From RUG14199 sp964629225 (GTDB lineage Bacteria; Bacillota; Clostridia; Oscillospirales; CAG-272): DNA of 63,480 bases. The position numbers and the translations under genes were made by a program. This document shows positions 50,668-58,931 of this stretch, one piece after another; the first letter of the stretch is position 1; every line of letters begins with the position of its first letter. The DNA is taken from assembly GCA_964629225.1 (NCBI GenBank), contig CAZVQC010000010.1, positions 1 to 63,480 of the forward strand, in the 5' to 3' direction. The notes below the pieces were generated by a model. It saw nothing but the letters and a program-made list of their open reading frames with translations. It was not told where the DNA came from and did not search any database.

Positions 50668-51420
50668 ATGTCTATCGTATCAATCAAGCAACTGCTCGAA
50701 GCAGGCGTCCATTTCGGACATCACACAAGAAGATGGAACCCTAAAATGCAGGAGTACATTTTCACCGAGAGAAACGGCATCTACATCATCGACCTTCAGA
50801 AGACGATCAAGAAGTTCGAAGAAGCGTACATGTTCGTTCGCGACCTCTCCGCAGAAGGCGGAAACATCCTTTTCGTAGGTACTAAGAAGCAGGCAGCAGA
50901 CGCTATCCGCGAGGAAGCTATCCGTTGCGGTCAGTACTACGTCAACGTCCGTTGGCTCGGCGGAATGCTCACAAACTACAAGACCATCAAGACAAGCATC
51001 AGCCGTCTTGAGAATCTCCAGAAAATGCAGGCCGACGGAACATTCGATATGCTGCCCAAGAAGGAAGTTGCATCTCTCCAGAAGGAGATGTCCATCCTTG
51101 AGAGAAACCTCGGCGGTATCAAAGATATGCCCGGTCTTCCCGATGCTATCTTCATAGTTGACCCCAGAAAAGAGCACAACGCAGTACTCGAAGCAAAGAA
51201 ACTCGGTATTCCCGTAGTTGCTATCGTTGACACCAACTGCGACCCCGACGATGCCGATTACGTCATCCCCGGTAACGATGACGCTATCCGTGCTATCCGT
51301 CTTGTATCTTCCGTAATGGCTGATGCCGTCATCGAAGGCAGACAGGGTGAGCAGCTCGCAGAGGCTGAGGCTGAAGCTACTGCCGCAGAAGCAGAAGAAG
51401 ACGCAGAAGCAGCTGAATAA
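50668..51420 (+). CDS. rpsB: 30S ribosomal protein S2
   Basis: The 250-residue S2 begins MSIVSIKQLLEAGVHFGHH and has RRWNPKMQEYIFTERNGIYIIDLQKT, FVGTKKQAADAI, RWLGGMLTNYKTI and PDAIFIVDPRKEHNAVLEA. The C-terminal 25 residues are an Ala/Glu-rich acidic tail, a common variable feature. The ATG at 50668 has AAGGAGG nearby. Its typical partner tsf follows 45 bases later. Confidence 0.97.
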   Translation: MSIVSIKQLLEAGVHFGHHTRRWNPKMQEYIFTERNGIYIIDLQKTIKKFEEAYMFVRDLSAEGGNILFVGTKKQAADAIREEAIRCGQYYVNVRWLGGMLTNYKTIKTSISRLENLQKMQADGTFDMLPKKEVASLQKEMSILERNLGGIKDMPGLPDAIFIVDPRKEHNAVLEAKKLGIPVVAIVDTNCDPDDADYVIPGNDDAIRAIRLVSSVMADAVIEGRQGEQLAEAEAEATAAEAEEDAEAAE

Positions 51421-51465
51421 TCAAACAAAAATATAACAAAGCCGCAATGCGGCGTGGAGGCTAAT

Positions 51466-52398
51466 ATGGCAATCAGTGCAAAAATGGTATCCGAGCTCAG
51501 AACAAAGACCGGATGCGGTATGATGGAGTGCAAGAAGGCACTTACCGAGGCTAACGGCGATTTCGACGAAGCTATAAAGATCCTTCGTGAGAACGGCCTT
51601 TCCGTTGCTGCTAAAAAGGCAGGCAGGATTGCAGCCGAGGGCGTTGTTGACATCATGTTCAACGATTCTCACGACACCGCTGCTATGATCGAGGTCAACG
51701 CTGAAACAGACTTCGTTGCAAAGAACGAGACGTTCAGAGAATTCGTTCGCGGCGTGCTCAAGGTCATCCTTGAAAACAAGCCCGCAGACGTTGAGGCTCT
51801 TCTTGCTCTTCCTTACGACAGCGAGTTCACAGTTGATGCAAAACTGAAGAACATGGTTGCAACTATCAAAGAGAACATGAATATCCGCCGTTTCGTTATC
51901 GTTGAGGGTACAATGACATCCTACATTCACGGTGGCGGAACCACAGGTGTTATCGTCAAGTTCAATGCTGACGATGCCGCAAAGAACAATGCGGGCTTTG
52001 CGGAATTCGCAAAGAACATCGCTCTTCAGATCGCAGCCGGCAATCCTCCCGCATACGTGACTAAGGACGAAGTTCCCGAAAGTGCAGTGGAGGAAGAGAA
52101 GGCCATCCTCATGGCTCAGATTCAGAACGACGAGAAGAATGCAAACAAGCCTCAGAACATCATCGAGAAGATGGTAATGGGCAAGATCGGCAAGTTCTAT
52201 GAGAGAGTTTGCCTTGTTGAGCAGGCTTACGTCAAGGATGATAAACTGACCGTCGGTCAGTACGTAGCTGCTGCTGCAAAGGAATTCGGCGGCAACATCG
52301 CTATCGATTCCTTCTGTCTCTATGAGAGAGGCGAAGGCCTTGAAAAGAGAGAGGACAACTTTGCCGATGAGATCGCTCAGATGGTAAGCGGCAAGTAA
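51466..52398 (+). CDS. tsf: Elongation factor Ts
   Basis: The 310-residue nucleotide exchange factor for EF-Tu contains SELRTKTGCGMMECKKALTE at the N terminus, AAKKAGRIAAEGVV, and VNAETDFVAKNETF, the EF-Tu-contacting TDFV motif. The start is ATG 51466 with GGAGG five bases upstream; an ATG at 51454 would overlap that site. It ends the rpsB-tsf unit before a strong terminator. Confidence 0.97.
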   Translation: MAISAKMVSELRTKTGCGMMECKKALTEANGDFDEAIKILRENGLSVAAKKAGRIAAEGVVDIMFNDSHDTAAMIEVNAETDFVAKNETFREFVRGVLKVILENKPADVEALLALPYDSEFTVDAKLKNMVATIKENMNIRRFVIVEGTMTSYIHGGGTTGVIVKFNADDAAKNNAGFAEFAKNIALQIAAGNPPAYVTKDEVPESAVEEEKAILMAQIQNDEKNANKPQNIIEKMVMGKIGKFYERVCLVEQAYVKDDKLTVGQYVAAAAKEFGGNIAIDSFCLYERGEGLEKREDNFADEIAQMVSGK

Positions 52399-52409
52399 TT
52401 TTTCGATCA

Positions 52410-52447
52410 AAAAACGACAGACTCGCCTCGGCGAGTCTGTTTTTTTA
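52410..52447 (+). terminator. Terminator of rpsB-tsf
   Basis: The 11-bp stem ACAGACTCGCC/GGCGAGTCTGT (52417-52427 with 52430-52440) is followed by TTTTTT and preceded by AAAAAA. Confidence 0.92.
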
Positions 52448-52487
52448 CTTTTCTCGTCTTTTTCATCGGGGAAAAACAATTTTGTAC

Positions 52488-52516
52488 TTTACAAAACGAG
52501 CATAATATAGTACAAT
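52488..52516 (+). promoter_or_regulatory. Promoter of pyrH-frr
   Basis: TTTACA (52488-52493), 17 bases, TACAAT (52511-52516); an overlapping TATAAT at 52516-52521 could also serve. Confidence 0.7.
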
Positions 52517-52559
52517 ATAATAGATAAAGAACAGATACCTATCTAAGGAGACCGTTTTT

Positions 52560-53270
52560 ATGAACACTCAACCTAAATACAAGCGAGTTCTTTTGAAACT
52601 GTCGGGTGAGGCTCTTGCCAAGGGCACAGACGACATATTGAACCACGATTATATCGATGAGGTCGCCGGAGTTATCAAAAAATGCGTTGACGCAGGAGCT
52701 GAGGTCGCCATAATAGTGGGAGCCGGCAACATTTGGCGCGGCAGAAGCGGCGGCAAGATGGACAGAACAAGGGCGGATAGCATGGGAATGCTCGCTACCT
52801 GTATCAACTCTCTCGCACTTCAGGATGCCTTTTGCAATGCGGGACTTGATGCAAGGGTGATGTCGGCAGTTCAGATGGATAAGTTTGCCGAGCTTTATAC
52901 CGCCGATAAGGCGAGACGTCATCTTGATGAAAAGCGGGTGGTGATATTTGCTTGCGGACTCGGTTCTCCTTACTTTTCTACCGATACTCCGTCGGTTATC
53001 AGAGCAATGGAGATAGGTGCCGACGCACTTCTTCTTGCAAAGAACGTTGACTACCTCTATACTGCCGATCCCAAGCTGGATCCGAGTGCCGAAAAGATAG
53101 AGGAGACTACCTACACCGAGATCGTTAACAATCGTCTCCACGCCATCGACCTTACGGCGGCGGTGCTGGCAGAGGACAGTGGAATGCCCACTGTCATGTT
53201 TGGCCTTGACAAGTCCGAAAATATCTACAGAGCCATTATGGGCGAGAAGCTCGGCACTATAGTGAAATAA
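52560..53270 (+). CDS. pyrH: UMP kinase
   Basis: The 236-residue amino-acid-kinase-fold enzyme phosphorylates UMP to UDP with ATP. Motifs are YKRVLLKLSGEAL at the start, IIVGAGNIWRGR, FACGLGSPYFSTDTPSVIRAMEIGADALLLAKNVDYLYTADP and HAIDLTAA. GGAG lies 10 bases before the ATG. It is followed by frr in the order conserved across bacteria. Confidence 0.96.
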   Translation: MNTQPKYKRVLLKLSGEALAKGTDDILNHDYIDEVAGVIKKCVDAGAEVAIIVGAGNIWRGRSGGKMDRTRADSMGMLATCINSLALQDAFCNAGLDARVMSAVQMDKFAELYTADKARRHLDEKRVVIFACGLGSPYFSTDTPSVIRAMEIGADALLLAKNVDYLYTADPKLDPSAEKIEETTYTEIVNNRLHAIDLTAAVLAEDSGMPTVMFGLDKSENIYRAIMGEKLGTIVK

Positions 53271-53320
53271 AGCGCAATACCGACACAAAAGTTAATCTAA
53301 ACTAAGGAGAATACAATAAC

Positions 53321-53875
53321 ATGAAGCTCGATACCAAGATCTACGAAGAAAAAATGAAAAAGTCCGTCCTCGTTTACCAGGACAGCCTTTCCTCCATCCG
53401 AGCCGGCAGGGCTAACGTTGCCGTTCTCAACGGAATCGAAGTGTCATATTACGGCACTCCCACAGCTATCAACCAGATGGCTGAGGTAAAAGCTACCGAC
53501 CCCAGGACTCTTGCTATCACTCCCTGGGATATGACGACCCTCAAGGATATCGAGAAGGCTATTCTCGCTTCCGACGTGGGGATCACCCCTGTCAATGACG
53601 GTAAGACCATCAGACTTTCCTTCCCTCAGCTCACAGAGGAGAGAAGAAAAGAACTTTCAAAGCAGATCGCCAAGATGGGCGAAGAAGCTAAAGTGGCAAT
53701 CAGGAACATCCGCCGTGAGGCTAACGAAAAGATCAAAGAGATGAAAAAGAACAACGAACTTAATGAGGATGAGGCAAAGCAGTCCGAAAAGCTCACTCAG
53801 GATCTTACAGACAAGTACGTAAAAGAACTTGATAAGGTAACTGAGGAAAAGAATAAAGAGATCATGTCGATCTGA
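53321..53875 (+). CDS. frr: Ribosome recycling factor
   Basis: The 184-residue protein splits post-termination ribosomes with EF-G. Seen are SSIRAGRANVAVLNGIEVSYYG, the conserved PWDMTTLKDIEKAI, NDGKTIRLSFPQLTEERRKEL and the IRNIRREANEKIKEM hinge. The length matches the family (about 185). GGAG lies 11 bases before the ATG. A terminator-like hairpin follows, so uppS may be partly separated from it. Confidence 0.97.
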   Translation: MKLDTKIYEEKMKKSVLVYQDSLSSIRAGRANVAVLNGIEVSYYGTPTAINQMAEVKATDPRTLAITPWDMTTLKDIEKAILASDVGITPVNDGKTIRLSFPQLTEERRKELSKQIAKMGEEAKVAIRNIRREANEKIKEMKKNNELNEDEAKQSEKLTQDLTDKYVKELDKVTEEKNKEIMSI

Positions 53876-53911
53876 CATAAAACGATATTTCCAACCTTGA
53901 TCCGGTGCTTG

Positions 53912-53952
53912 GCGCCCCGCTATCGACTGATATGACGGGGCGCAAGTTTTTT
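53912..53952 (+). terminator. Hairpin between frr and uppS, probable terminator or attenuator
   Basis: The stem GCGCCCCG/CGGGGCGC (53912-53919 with 53936-53943) with a 16-base loop is followed by AAGTTTTTT. Confidence 0.6.
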
Positions 53953-53975
53953 AGAAGCACTCAAAAGGAGACAGA

Positions 53976-54707
53976 ATGATTTTTTCAAAGAATAAAGACA
54001 GCGTCATCGATATAAAGCAGCTTGTGTCGTCATCCGGGCTTCATCATATCGCTTTTATAATGGACGGTAACGGCAGATGGGCAAAAAAACGCTCTCTCCC
54101 GAGGGAGGCTGGTCACCCGCAGGGAGCCGCCAATTTAAGGCGGGTAGTTCGTTATTGCGGTGATATCGGTATCGATACCGTGACGGTCTATGCTTTCTCT
54201 ACTGAAAATTGGAAACGTCCCGAAAAGGAGGTCTCCGCAATAATGAAGCTGCTTGACAGTTATATCAGCGATGCGGTGACGGAAAACGATGAGAATAATG
54301 TCCGTTATATTTTTCTCGGGGACAAAAAGGGATTGGGAGAGGAACTTGAGAAGCGTTGTCTCAATCTTGAAAAACTCACGGAGAATAACAGGTTGACTCT
54401 TAATATCGCTCTCAATTACGGCGGTCGGGATGAGATAGTACATGCGGTCAACACCCTCATTTCCGAAGGGAAGACCCATCTCACGGAGGATGACATCTCA
54501 TTGGCTCTTTACACGAGGCTTTCAAAGGACCCGGATCTCATTGTCAGAACGGCAGGGGAACTACGGATATCAAACTTCCTGTTGTGGCAGGGAGCCTACA
54601 GTGAATTCTATTTTACCGACGTGCTATGGCCTGATTTCAACAGCAAATGTGTTGACGAGGCAGTCATCGAATTTTCAAAGAGAAAACGCAGATTCGGAGG
54701 TGTTTGA
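53976..54707 (+). CDS. uppS: Undecaprenyl diphosphate synthase
   Basis: The 243-residue cis-prenyltransferase makes the C55 lipid carrier for wall synthesis. Motifs are the catalytic HIAFIMDGNGRWAKKR with its Asp, AGHPQGAANLRRVV, VYAFSTENWKRP, LNIALNYGGRDEIV and LIVRTAGELRISNFLLWQ followed by SEFYFTDVLWPDF. The N-terminal extension of about 20 residues is usual in Firmicutes. AAAAGGAG lies before the ATG. It ends one base before cdsA. Confidence 0.95.
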   Translation: MIFSKNKDSVIDIKQLVSSSGLHHIAFIMDGNGRWAKKRSLPREAGHPQGAANLRRVVRYCGDIGIDTVTVYAFSTENWKRPEKEVSAIMKLLDSYISDAVTENDENNVRYIFLGDKKGLGEELEKRCLNLEKLTENNRLTLNIALNYGGRDEIVHAVNTLISEGKTHLTEDDISLALYTRLSKDPDLIVRTAGELRISNFLLWQGAYSEFYFTDVLWPDFNSKCVDEAVIEFSKRKRRFGGV

Positions 54708-54708
54708 T

Positions 54709-55548
54709 ATGTTGAAAAGAACTATAACGGGAGCGGTGCTCGTGCTGATCGCGGCACCTTTGTGCTATTTTTCCGATACGTATTTCTTCGTCTGTGCGAT
54801 AGCTATTCTGTCGGCAGTAGGCGTCTATGAGATGCTTAGTTGCATTGGTGTGAAAAAGCGCAAATACATATCTGTTCCTTTGATAGCGGTAGCCGGGATA
54901 TTCCCGATCTTAGAACGCTATTTCAGCGGGCGTGACAACGGAACCGTTGAGTTTTTGGCGGTTTGTTTTGCCGTTGTCTTTATCCTCATGATGTACCTTG
55001 TGATGACTCCGGTCTTTACCCTTGGTGCAACCGATATTTCCGAGGCATCCACAGCATTTGTGACCTCAGTCTACGTGATGACCGGATTTGTTTCCCTGGC
55101 GATACTCAGAGACATAAAGCACGGTCAGTATCTGTTCTACATTCCCCTCGTTGCCCCCATGCTCTGTGACATTTTTGCCTACCTTGCGGGTAGAGCATTT
55201 GGAAAACATAAGCTGATCCCCAAGATCAGTCCCAACAAGACCGTGGAGGGAAGCATCGGAGGAACGCTTGCTTGCACGCTGTTCTGCGTTCTTTACGGAG
55301 TGGTGCTCAATTCCAATTTCGAAAAGATGCTCCCGATCTGGACTTTTGCAGTGGGCGGGGTGGTCATTGCGGTGATCTCCCAACTCGGAGACCTTGCGGC
55401 ATCGGCAATAAAAAGAAAATACGATATCAAGGACTACGGGAGGATATTCCCCGGTCACGGTGGAGTCATGGACAGATTTGACAGCATAGTTGCCACCGTC
55501 CCCATTTTTACTCTGCTTATAGCGGTATTCAACTATCTTAACGTGTGA
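54709..55548 (+). CDS. cdsA: Phosphatidate cytidylyltransferase
   Basis: The 279-residue membrane enzyme makes CDP-diacylglycerol from phosphatidic acid and CTP. It begins LKRTITGAVLVLIAAPLCYF, has about eight membrane segments, and carries the CDS signature SQLGDLAASAIKRKYDIKDYG followed by PGHGGVMDRFDS, with AYLAGRAFGKHKLIPKISPNKT before it. The ATG follows the uppS TGA by one base, with GGAGG eight bases upstream. Confidence 0.95.
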   Translation: MLKRTITGAVLVLIAAPLCYFSDTYFFVCAIAILSAVGVYEMLSCIGVKKRKYISVPLIAVAGIFPILERYFSGRDNGTVEFLAVCFAVVFILMMYLVMTPVFTLGATDISEASTAFVTSVYVMTGFVSLAILRDIKHGQYLFYIPLVAPMLCDIFAYLAGRAFGKHKLIPKISPNKTVEGSIGGTLACTLFCVLYGVVLNSNFEKMLPIWTFAVGGVVIAVISQLGDLAASAIKRKYDIKDYGRIFPGHGGVMDRFDSIVATVPIFTLLIAVFNYLNV

Positions 55549-55562
55549 GAAAAGGAGATATC

Positions 55563-56750
55563 ATGAATTATCGTCCGAAGAAGGCCGTGATAATGGGAAG
55601 CACCGGTTCTGTGGGTACTCAGGCGGCGGATGCTCTTGCTTCTGTTCGGGCAGACGTGATCTTTATCTGCGGTGGGAGGAACATAAAACTCCTTGCAGAT
55701 CAGGCAAGACGGCTATCCGTGAAAAAGGTGGGCGTTGCCGATGAAGCATCGGGAAAAGATCTTCGTCTGTTACTTGCCGGTGAGGATATTGAGGTGATCG
55801 TCGGGTGTGATGCCATCTGTCATGAGGTGAGGCACAGCGGGGCTGATGTTACGGTCCATGCGGTCAGCGGAATGGCCGGAATACCCTACGCTATGGCTGC
55901 GGCGGATTCCGGTTCAAGACTTGCCATCGCCAACAAGGAATCGATAATATCACTCGGTGACATAATATTTGAGAGAGTGGCGGCATCCGGGGGCGAGCTT
56001 ATCCCGGTGGACAGTGAGCACAGCGCTATCTTTCAGTGTCTTTGCACCTCCGATGCGGTCGGTCCGACGGGGCCGATGAAACCGGAAATGATAAAGCGGA
56101 TACTTTTGACGGCGTCGGGAGGTCCGTTTTTCGGCAAGAAGCGGCATGAGCTTGAAAGGGTCACTCCGGAACTCGCACTTGCCCATCCCACTTGGAAGAT
56201 GGGACCTAAAATAACTATCGACAGTGCCACGCTTATGAACAAGGGCTTTGAGATGATAGAAGCCTGCCGTTTGTTCGGAGTTGGGATTGAAAAGATAAAG
56301 GTCCTCATTCACCGTCAGAGCATAGTACATTCCATGGTGGAATATGTTGATACTACGGTGATGGCTCAGCTCGGAACACCGGATATGAGGCACTGCGTCA
56401 GGTATGCGCTGTCCTATCCGGAACGCTTTGAGGTGAGTGGGGGCGGACTTGACTTTGCCGCTCTCGGCAAACTGACATTTGACGAGCCGGATAGGGAGAC
56501 GTTCACGTCTCTCGATACTGCAGTCCGTGCTTTTGAAAAGGGCTCGGATGCCCCTGCCGCACTGATAGCTGCAGACGAGGAGGCGGTATCGGCGTTCCTC
56601 GACGGCACTATCGGTTTTTGCGATATTGCAGATATTACCGCCGAGGCGCTTGAGACTTTTGCTCCGTCGGGAGTTTGTACCGAGGAGTCGGTATTTGAAG
56701 CAGACAGAACTGCAAGAGAGATAGCAAAGGGCATCATTTCACGAAGATGA
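55563..56750 (+). CDS. dxr: 1-deoxy-D-xylulose-5-phosphate reductoisomerase
   Basis: The 395-residue MEP-pathway enzyme makes MEP with NADPH. It has the Rossmann start VIMGSTGSVGTQA, ANKESIISLGD, the metal site VDSEHSAIFQCL, LTASGGPF, and LAHPTWKMGPKITIDSATLMNKGFE with the conserved His and Asp. I start it at ATG 55563 because a GTG at 55545 lies within cdsA and lacks a site, while AAAAGGAG precedes the ATG. Confidence 0.95.
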   Translation: MNYRPKKAVIMGSTGSVGTQAADALASVRADVIFICGGRNIKLLADQARRLSVKKVGVADEASGKDLRLLLAGEDIEVIVGCDAICHEVRHSGADVTVHAVSGMAGIPYAMAAADSGSRLAIANKESIISLGDIIFERVAASGGELIPVDSEHSAIFQCLCTSDAVGPTGPMKPEMIKRILLTASGGPFFGKKRHELERVTPELALAHPTWKMGPKITIDSATLMNKGFEMIEACRLFGVGIEKIKVLIHRQSIVHSMVEYVDTTVMAQLGTPDMRHCVRYALSYPERFEVSGGGLDFAALGKLTFDEPDRETFTSLDTAVRAFEKGSDAPAALIAADEEAVSAFLDGTIGFCDIADITAEALETFAPSGVCTEESVFEADRTAREIAKGIISRR

Positions 56751-56779
56751 CTGCTTAAAAGAGCCGCTATCCGATCGGA

Positions 56780-57829
56780 ATGAAAGAAGGGATCATTTTG
56801 ACTGTTTTTTATATTATCATATCTGTTCTGATCTTCGGTGCTCTCATTTTCTTCCACGAGGGAGGGCACTACCTGACTGCGAGGCTGTTCGGAGTCACCG
56901 TCCGTGAATTCGCTGTGGGAATGGGACCGAGGATACTTAAGTGGGTGTCGAAAAAAAGCGGGATAACCTATTCTTTGAGACTTCTCCCCATCGGGGGATT
57001 TGTCAGCATGGAAGGAGAAGATGAGGAGTCGTCCGACCCGAATGCATTCAACAAAAAGGCCGTGTGGAAAAGAATGATAATCACTGCGGCTGGGGCTTTT
57101 ACCAACATCGTTATCGGTATTCTCGTAATGTCGGTCTACGTTTCCACGTCACCTAAACTCGCATCTACCACGGTAGCGGTCTTTAACGATGAGAATTCCC
57201 CTATTCGGGCTGCGGGTATTGTCGAGGACGACAGAATAACAAGAGTAGATGGGAAGCGTGTCCACATCTACAGTCAGATGTATTATGAGATAATGCGCAA
57301 CGGCAATGAGCCGATAGATATCACAGTGGAGCGTGACGGATCGGAGATTACCTTTGAAAATGTAGAGTTTCCCACTGTGACGGACAGCGGTACCTCCTTC
57401 GGTACGATAGATTTCAAGGTCTATGCCACTGAAAAGACCTTCTTTAACGTCTTAAAGGAGGCCTATTATCAGTCTTTAACCACGATAAAGATGATCTGGG
57501 AGTCACTGTTTGATCTTATCGGCGGCAGATATGGTCTCTCGGCGGTGTCGGGGCCTGTCGGAGTAACGGAGGCGCTTGTGGATGCCGCTAAGACCGGTAT
57601 CAGAAACTTCTCCTATCTTGCGGCGGTTATCAGCATGAATCTCGGCGTGATGAATCTTCTGCCACTTCCTGCACTTGACGGCGGTAGGCTGCTTTTCCAA
57701 ATTATCGAGCTTGTAAGAAGAAAACCGATCAACCGCAATGTGGAGGGCTACATTCATTTTGCCGGCCTTGCCGTTTTGATGGTGCTGATGGTTTTGATAA
57801 TCTTTAAGGACGTTGTCAATCTGTTTTGA
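56780..57829 (+). CDS. rseP: RIP metalloprotease RseP (site-2 protease)
   Basis: The 349-residue intramembrane zinc protease cuts membrane regulators after site-1 cleavage. Zinc motif HEGGH (HExxH) lies in LIFFHEGGHYLTARLFG, a PDZ domain spans about 125-215, and LPLPALDGGRLLF holds the ligand Asp. The ATG at 56780 has no binding site; TTG 56798, in frame with AAGGGA six bases upstream, gives the short N terminus typical of the family and may be the true start. It sits between dxr and ispG, as in most Firmicutes. Confidence 0.92.
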   Translation: MKEGIILTVFYIIISVLIFGALIFFHEGGHYLTARLFGVTVREFAVGMGPRILKWVSKKSGITYSLRLLPIGGFVSMEGEDEESSDPNAFNKKAVWKRMIITAAGAFTNIVIGILVMSVYVSTSPKLASTTVAVFNDENSPIRAAGIVEDDRITRVDGKRVHIYSQMYYEIMRNGNEPIDITVERDGSEITFENVEFPTVTDSGTSFGTIDFKVYATEKTFFNVLKEAYYQSLTTIKMIWESLFDLIGGRYGLSAVSGPVGVTEALVDAAKTGIRNFSYLAAVISMNLGVMNLLPLPALDGGRLLFQIIELVRRKPINRNVEGYIHFAGLAVLMVLMVLIIFKDVVNLF

Positions 57830-57843
57830 CGGAGTGTGATAGA

Positions 57844-58929
57844 ATGAAAAGGATCTCAAAGGAAGTTAAAGTAGGAAGCATAGTGATGGGCGGGACGAAT
57901 CCCGTTACCGTTCAGTCAATGACAAATGCGGATCCCTACGATTTTGAGGCGGTCTTAAAGCAGACAAGACAGCTTCAGGACGCAGGATGCGATATCGTCA
58001 GGATGACGGTGCCGGATGAATCTGCCGCCGGAGTTTTTTCGGTGCTCAAGAGAAGCGGTATCACCGTTCCGCTTGTGGCAGATGTTCATTTCGATCACAG
58101 AGCCGCTATTGCGGCTGCCATGAGCGGAGCCGACAAGATACGCATCAATCCGGGCAATATCGGTGATTCAACGAAGGTAAAAGAGGTAGCCAATACCTGC
58201 GCTACTCTCGGAATACCGATCCGCATCGGTGTCAATTCCGGTTCCCTCGACAGAAAGATACTTGAAAAATACGGCGCTCCCACGGCTGAGGCCTTGGCTG
58301 AGAGCGCATTTGAAGAAGCGGACAGACTTGAGAGTTTCGGTTTTTCCGATATCGTCATTTCCGTAAAATCCTCTTCAATCACCACTATGGTGGATGCCAT
58401 GAAGATCGTGGCAAGTAAGACGGATTATCCTCTTCATATCGGTGTTACCGAGGCGGGTGGGGAATACTCCGGTATTATCAAAAGCGCAGCGGGTATCGGG
58501 GCATTGCTTCTTGACGGTATCGGTGACACCGTGAGAGTGTCGTTGACTGCCGACCCGGTACGTGAGGTCACTGCGGGAAGGGAGATACTGAAGGCTCTCG
58601 GAATGACCGACGGGGGTATTGATGTGGTATCCTGCCCCACTTGCGGGAGGACGAAGATAGATATCATTTCAATTTCCGATGAGTTTTCAAAGGCCGTGAG
58701 AGATATCGACTGCAAAGGAAAAAAACTTAAAGTAGCGATCATGGGCTGTGCCGTTAACGGCCCCGGAGAAGCCAAGGATGCGGATTTCGGCATTGCGGGC
58801 GGAGATGGCTTTGCGGTGCTGTTTGAAAAGGGAAACACCGTCGGAAGGATAGAAGAGGCCGATATAATGGGTGTTCTTCTTGAAAAGACAAAAGCGTACA
58901 TAGGTGCCGACAAGACACAGGAGAAATAA
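57844..58929 (+). CDS. ispG: 4-hydroxy-3-methylbut-2-en-1-yl diphosphate synthase (IspG/GcpE)
   Basis: The 361-residue [4Fe-4S] enzyme of the MEP pathway reduces MEcPP to HMBPP. Cluster cysteines lie in SCPTCGRTKID and MGCAVNGPGEAK, and the barrel shows VQSMTNADPYDFEA, PLVADVHFDHRAAIAA and KIRINPGNIG. GGAG lies 10 bases before ATG 57844. Its stop is two bases before polC. With dxr and uppS it makes this a block for isoprenoid and carrier-lipid supply. Confidence 0.95.
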   Translation: MKRISKEVKVGSIVMGGTNPVTVQSMTNADPYDFEAVLKQTRQLQDAGCDIVRMTVPDESAAGVFSVLKRSGITVPLVADVHFDHRAAIAAAMSGADKIRINPGNIGDSTKVKEVANTCATLGIPIRIGVNSGSLDRKILEKYGAPTAEALAESAFEEADRLESFGFSDIVISVKSSSITTMVDAMKIVASKTDYPLHIGVTEAGGEYSGIIKSAAGIGALLLDGIGDTVRVSLTADPVREVTAGREILKALGMTDGGIDVVSCPTCGRTKIDIISISDEFSKAVRDIDCKGKKLKVAIMGCAVNGPGEAKDADFGIAGGDGFAVLFEKGNTVGRIEEADIMGVLLEKTKAYIGADKTQEK

Positions 58930-58931
58930 AA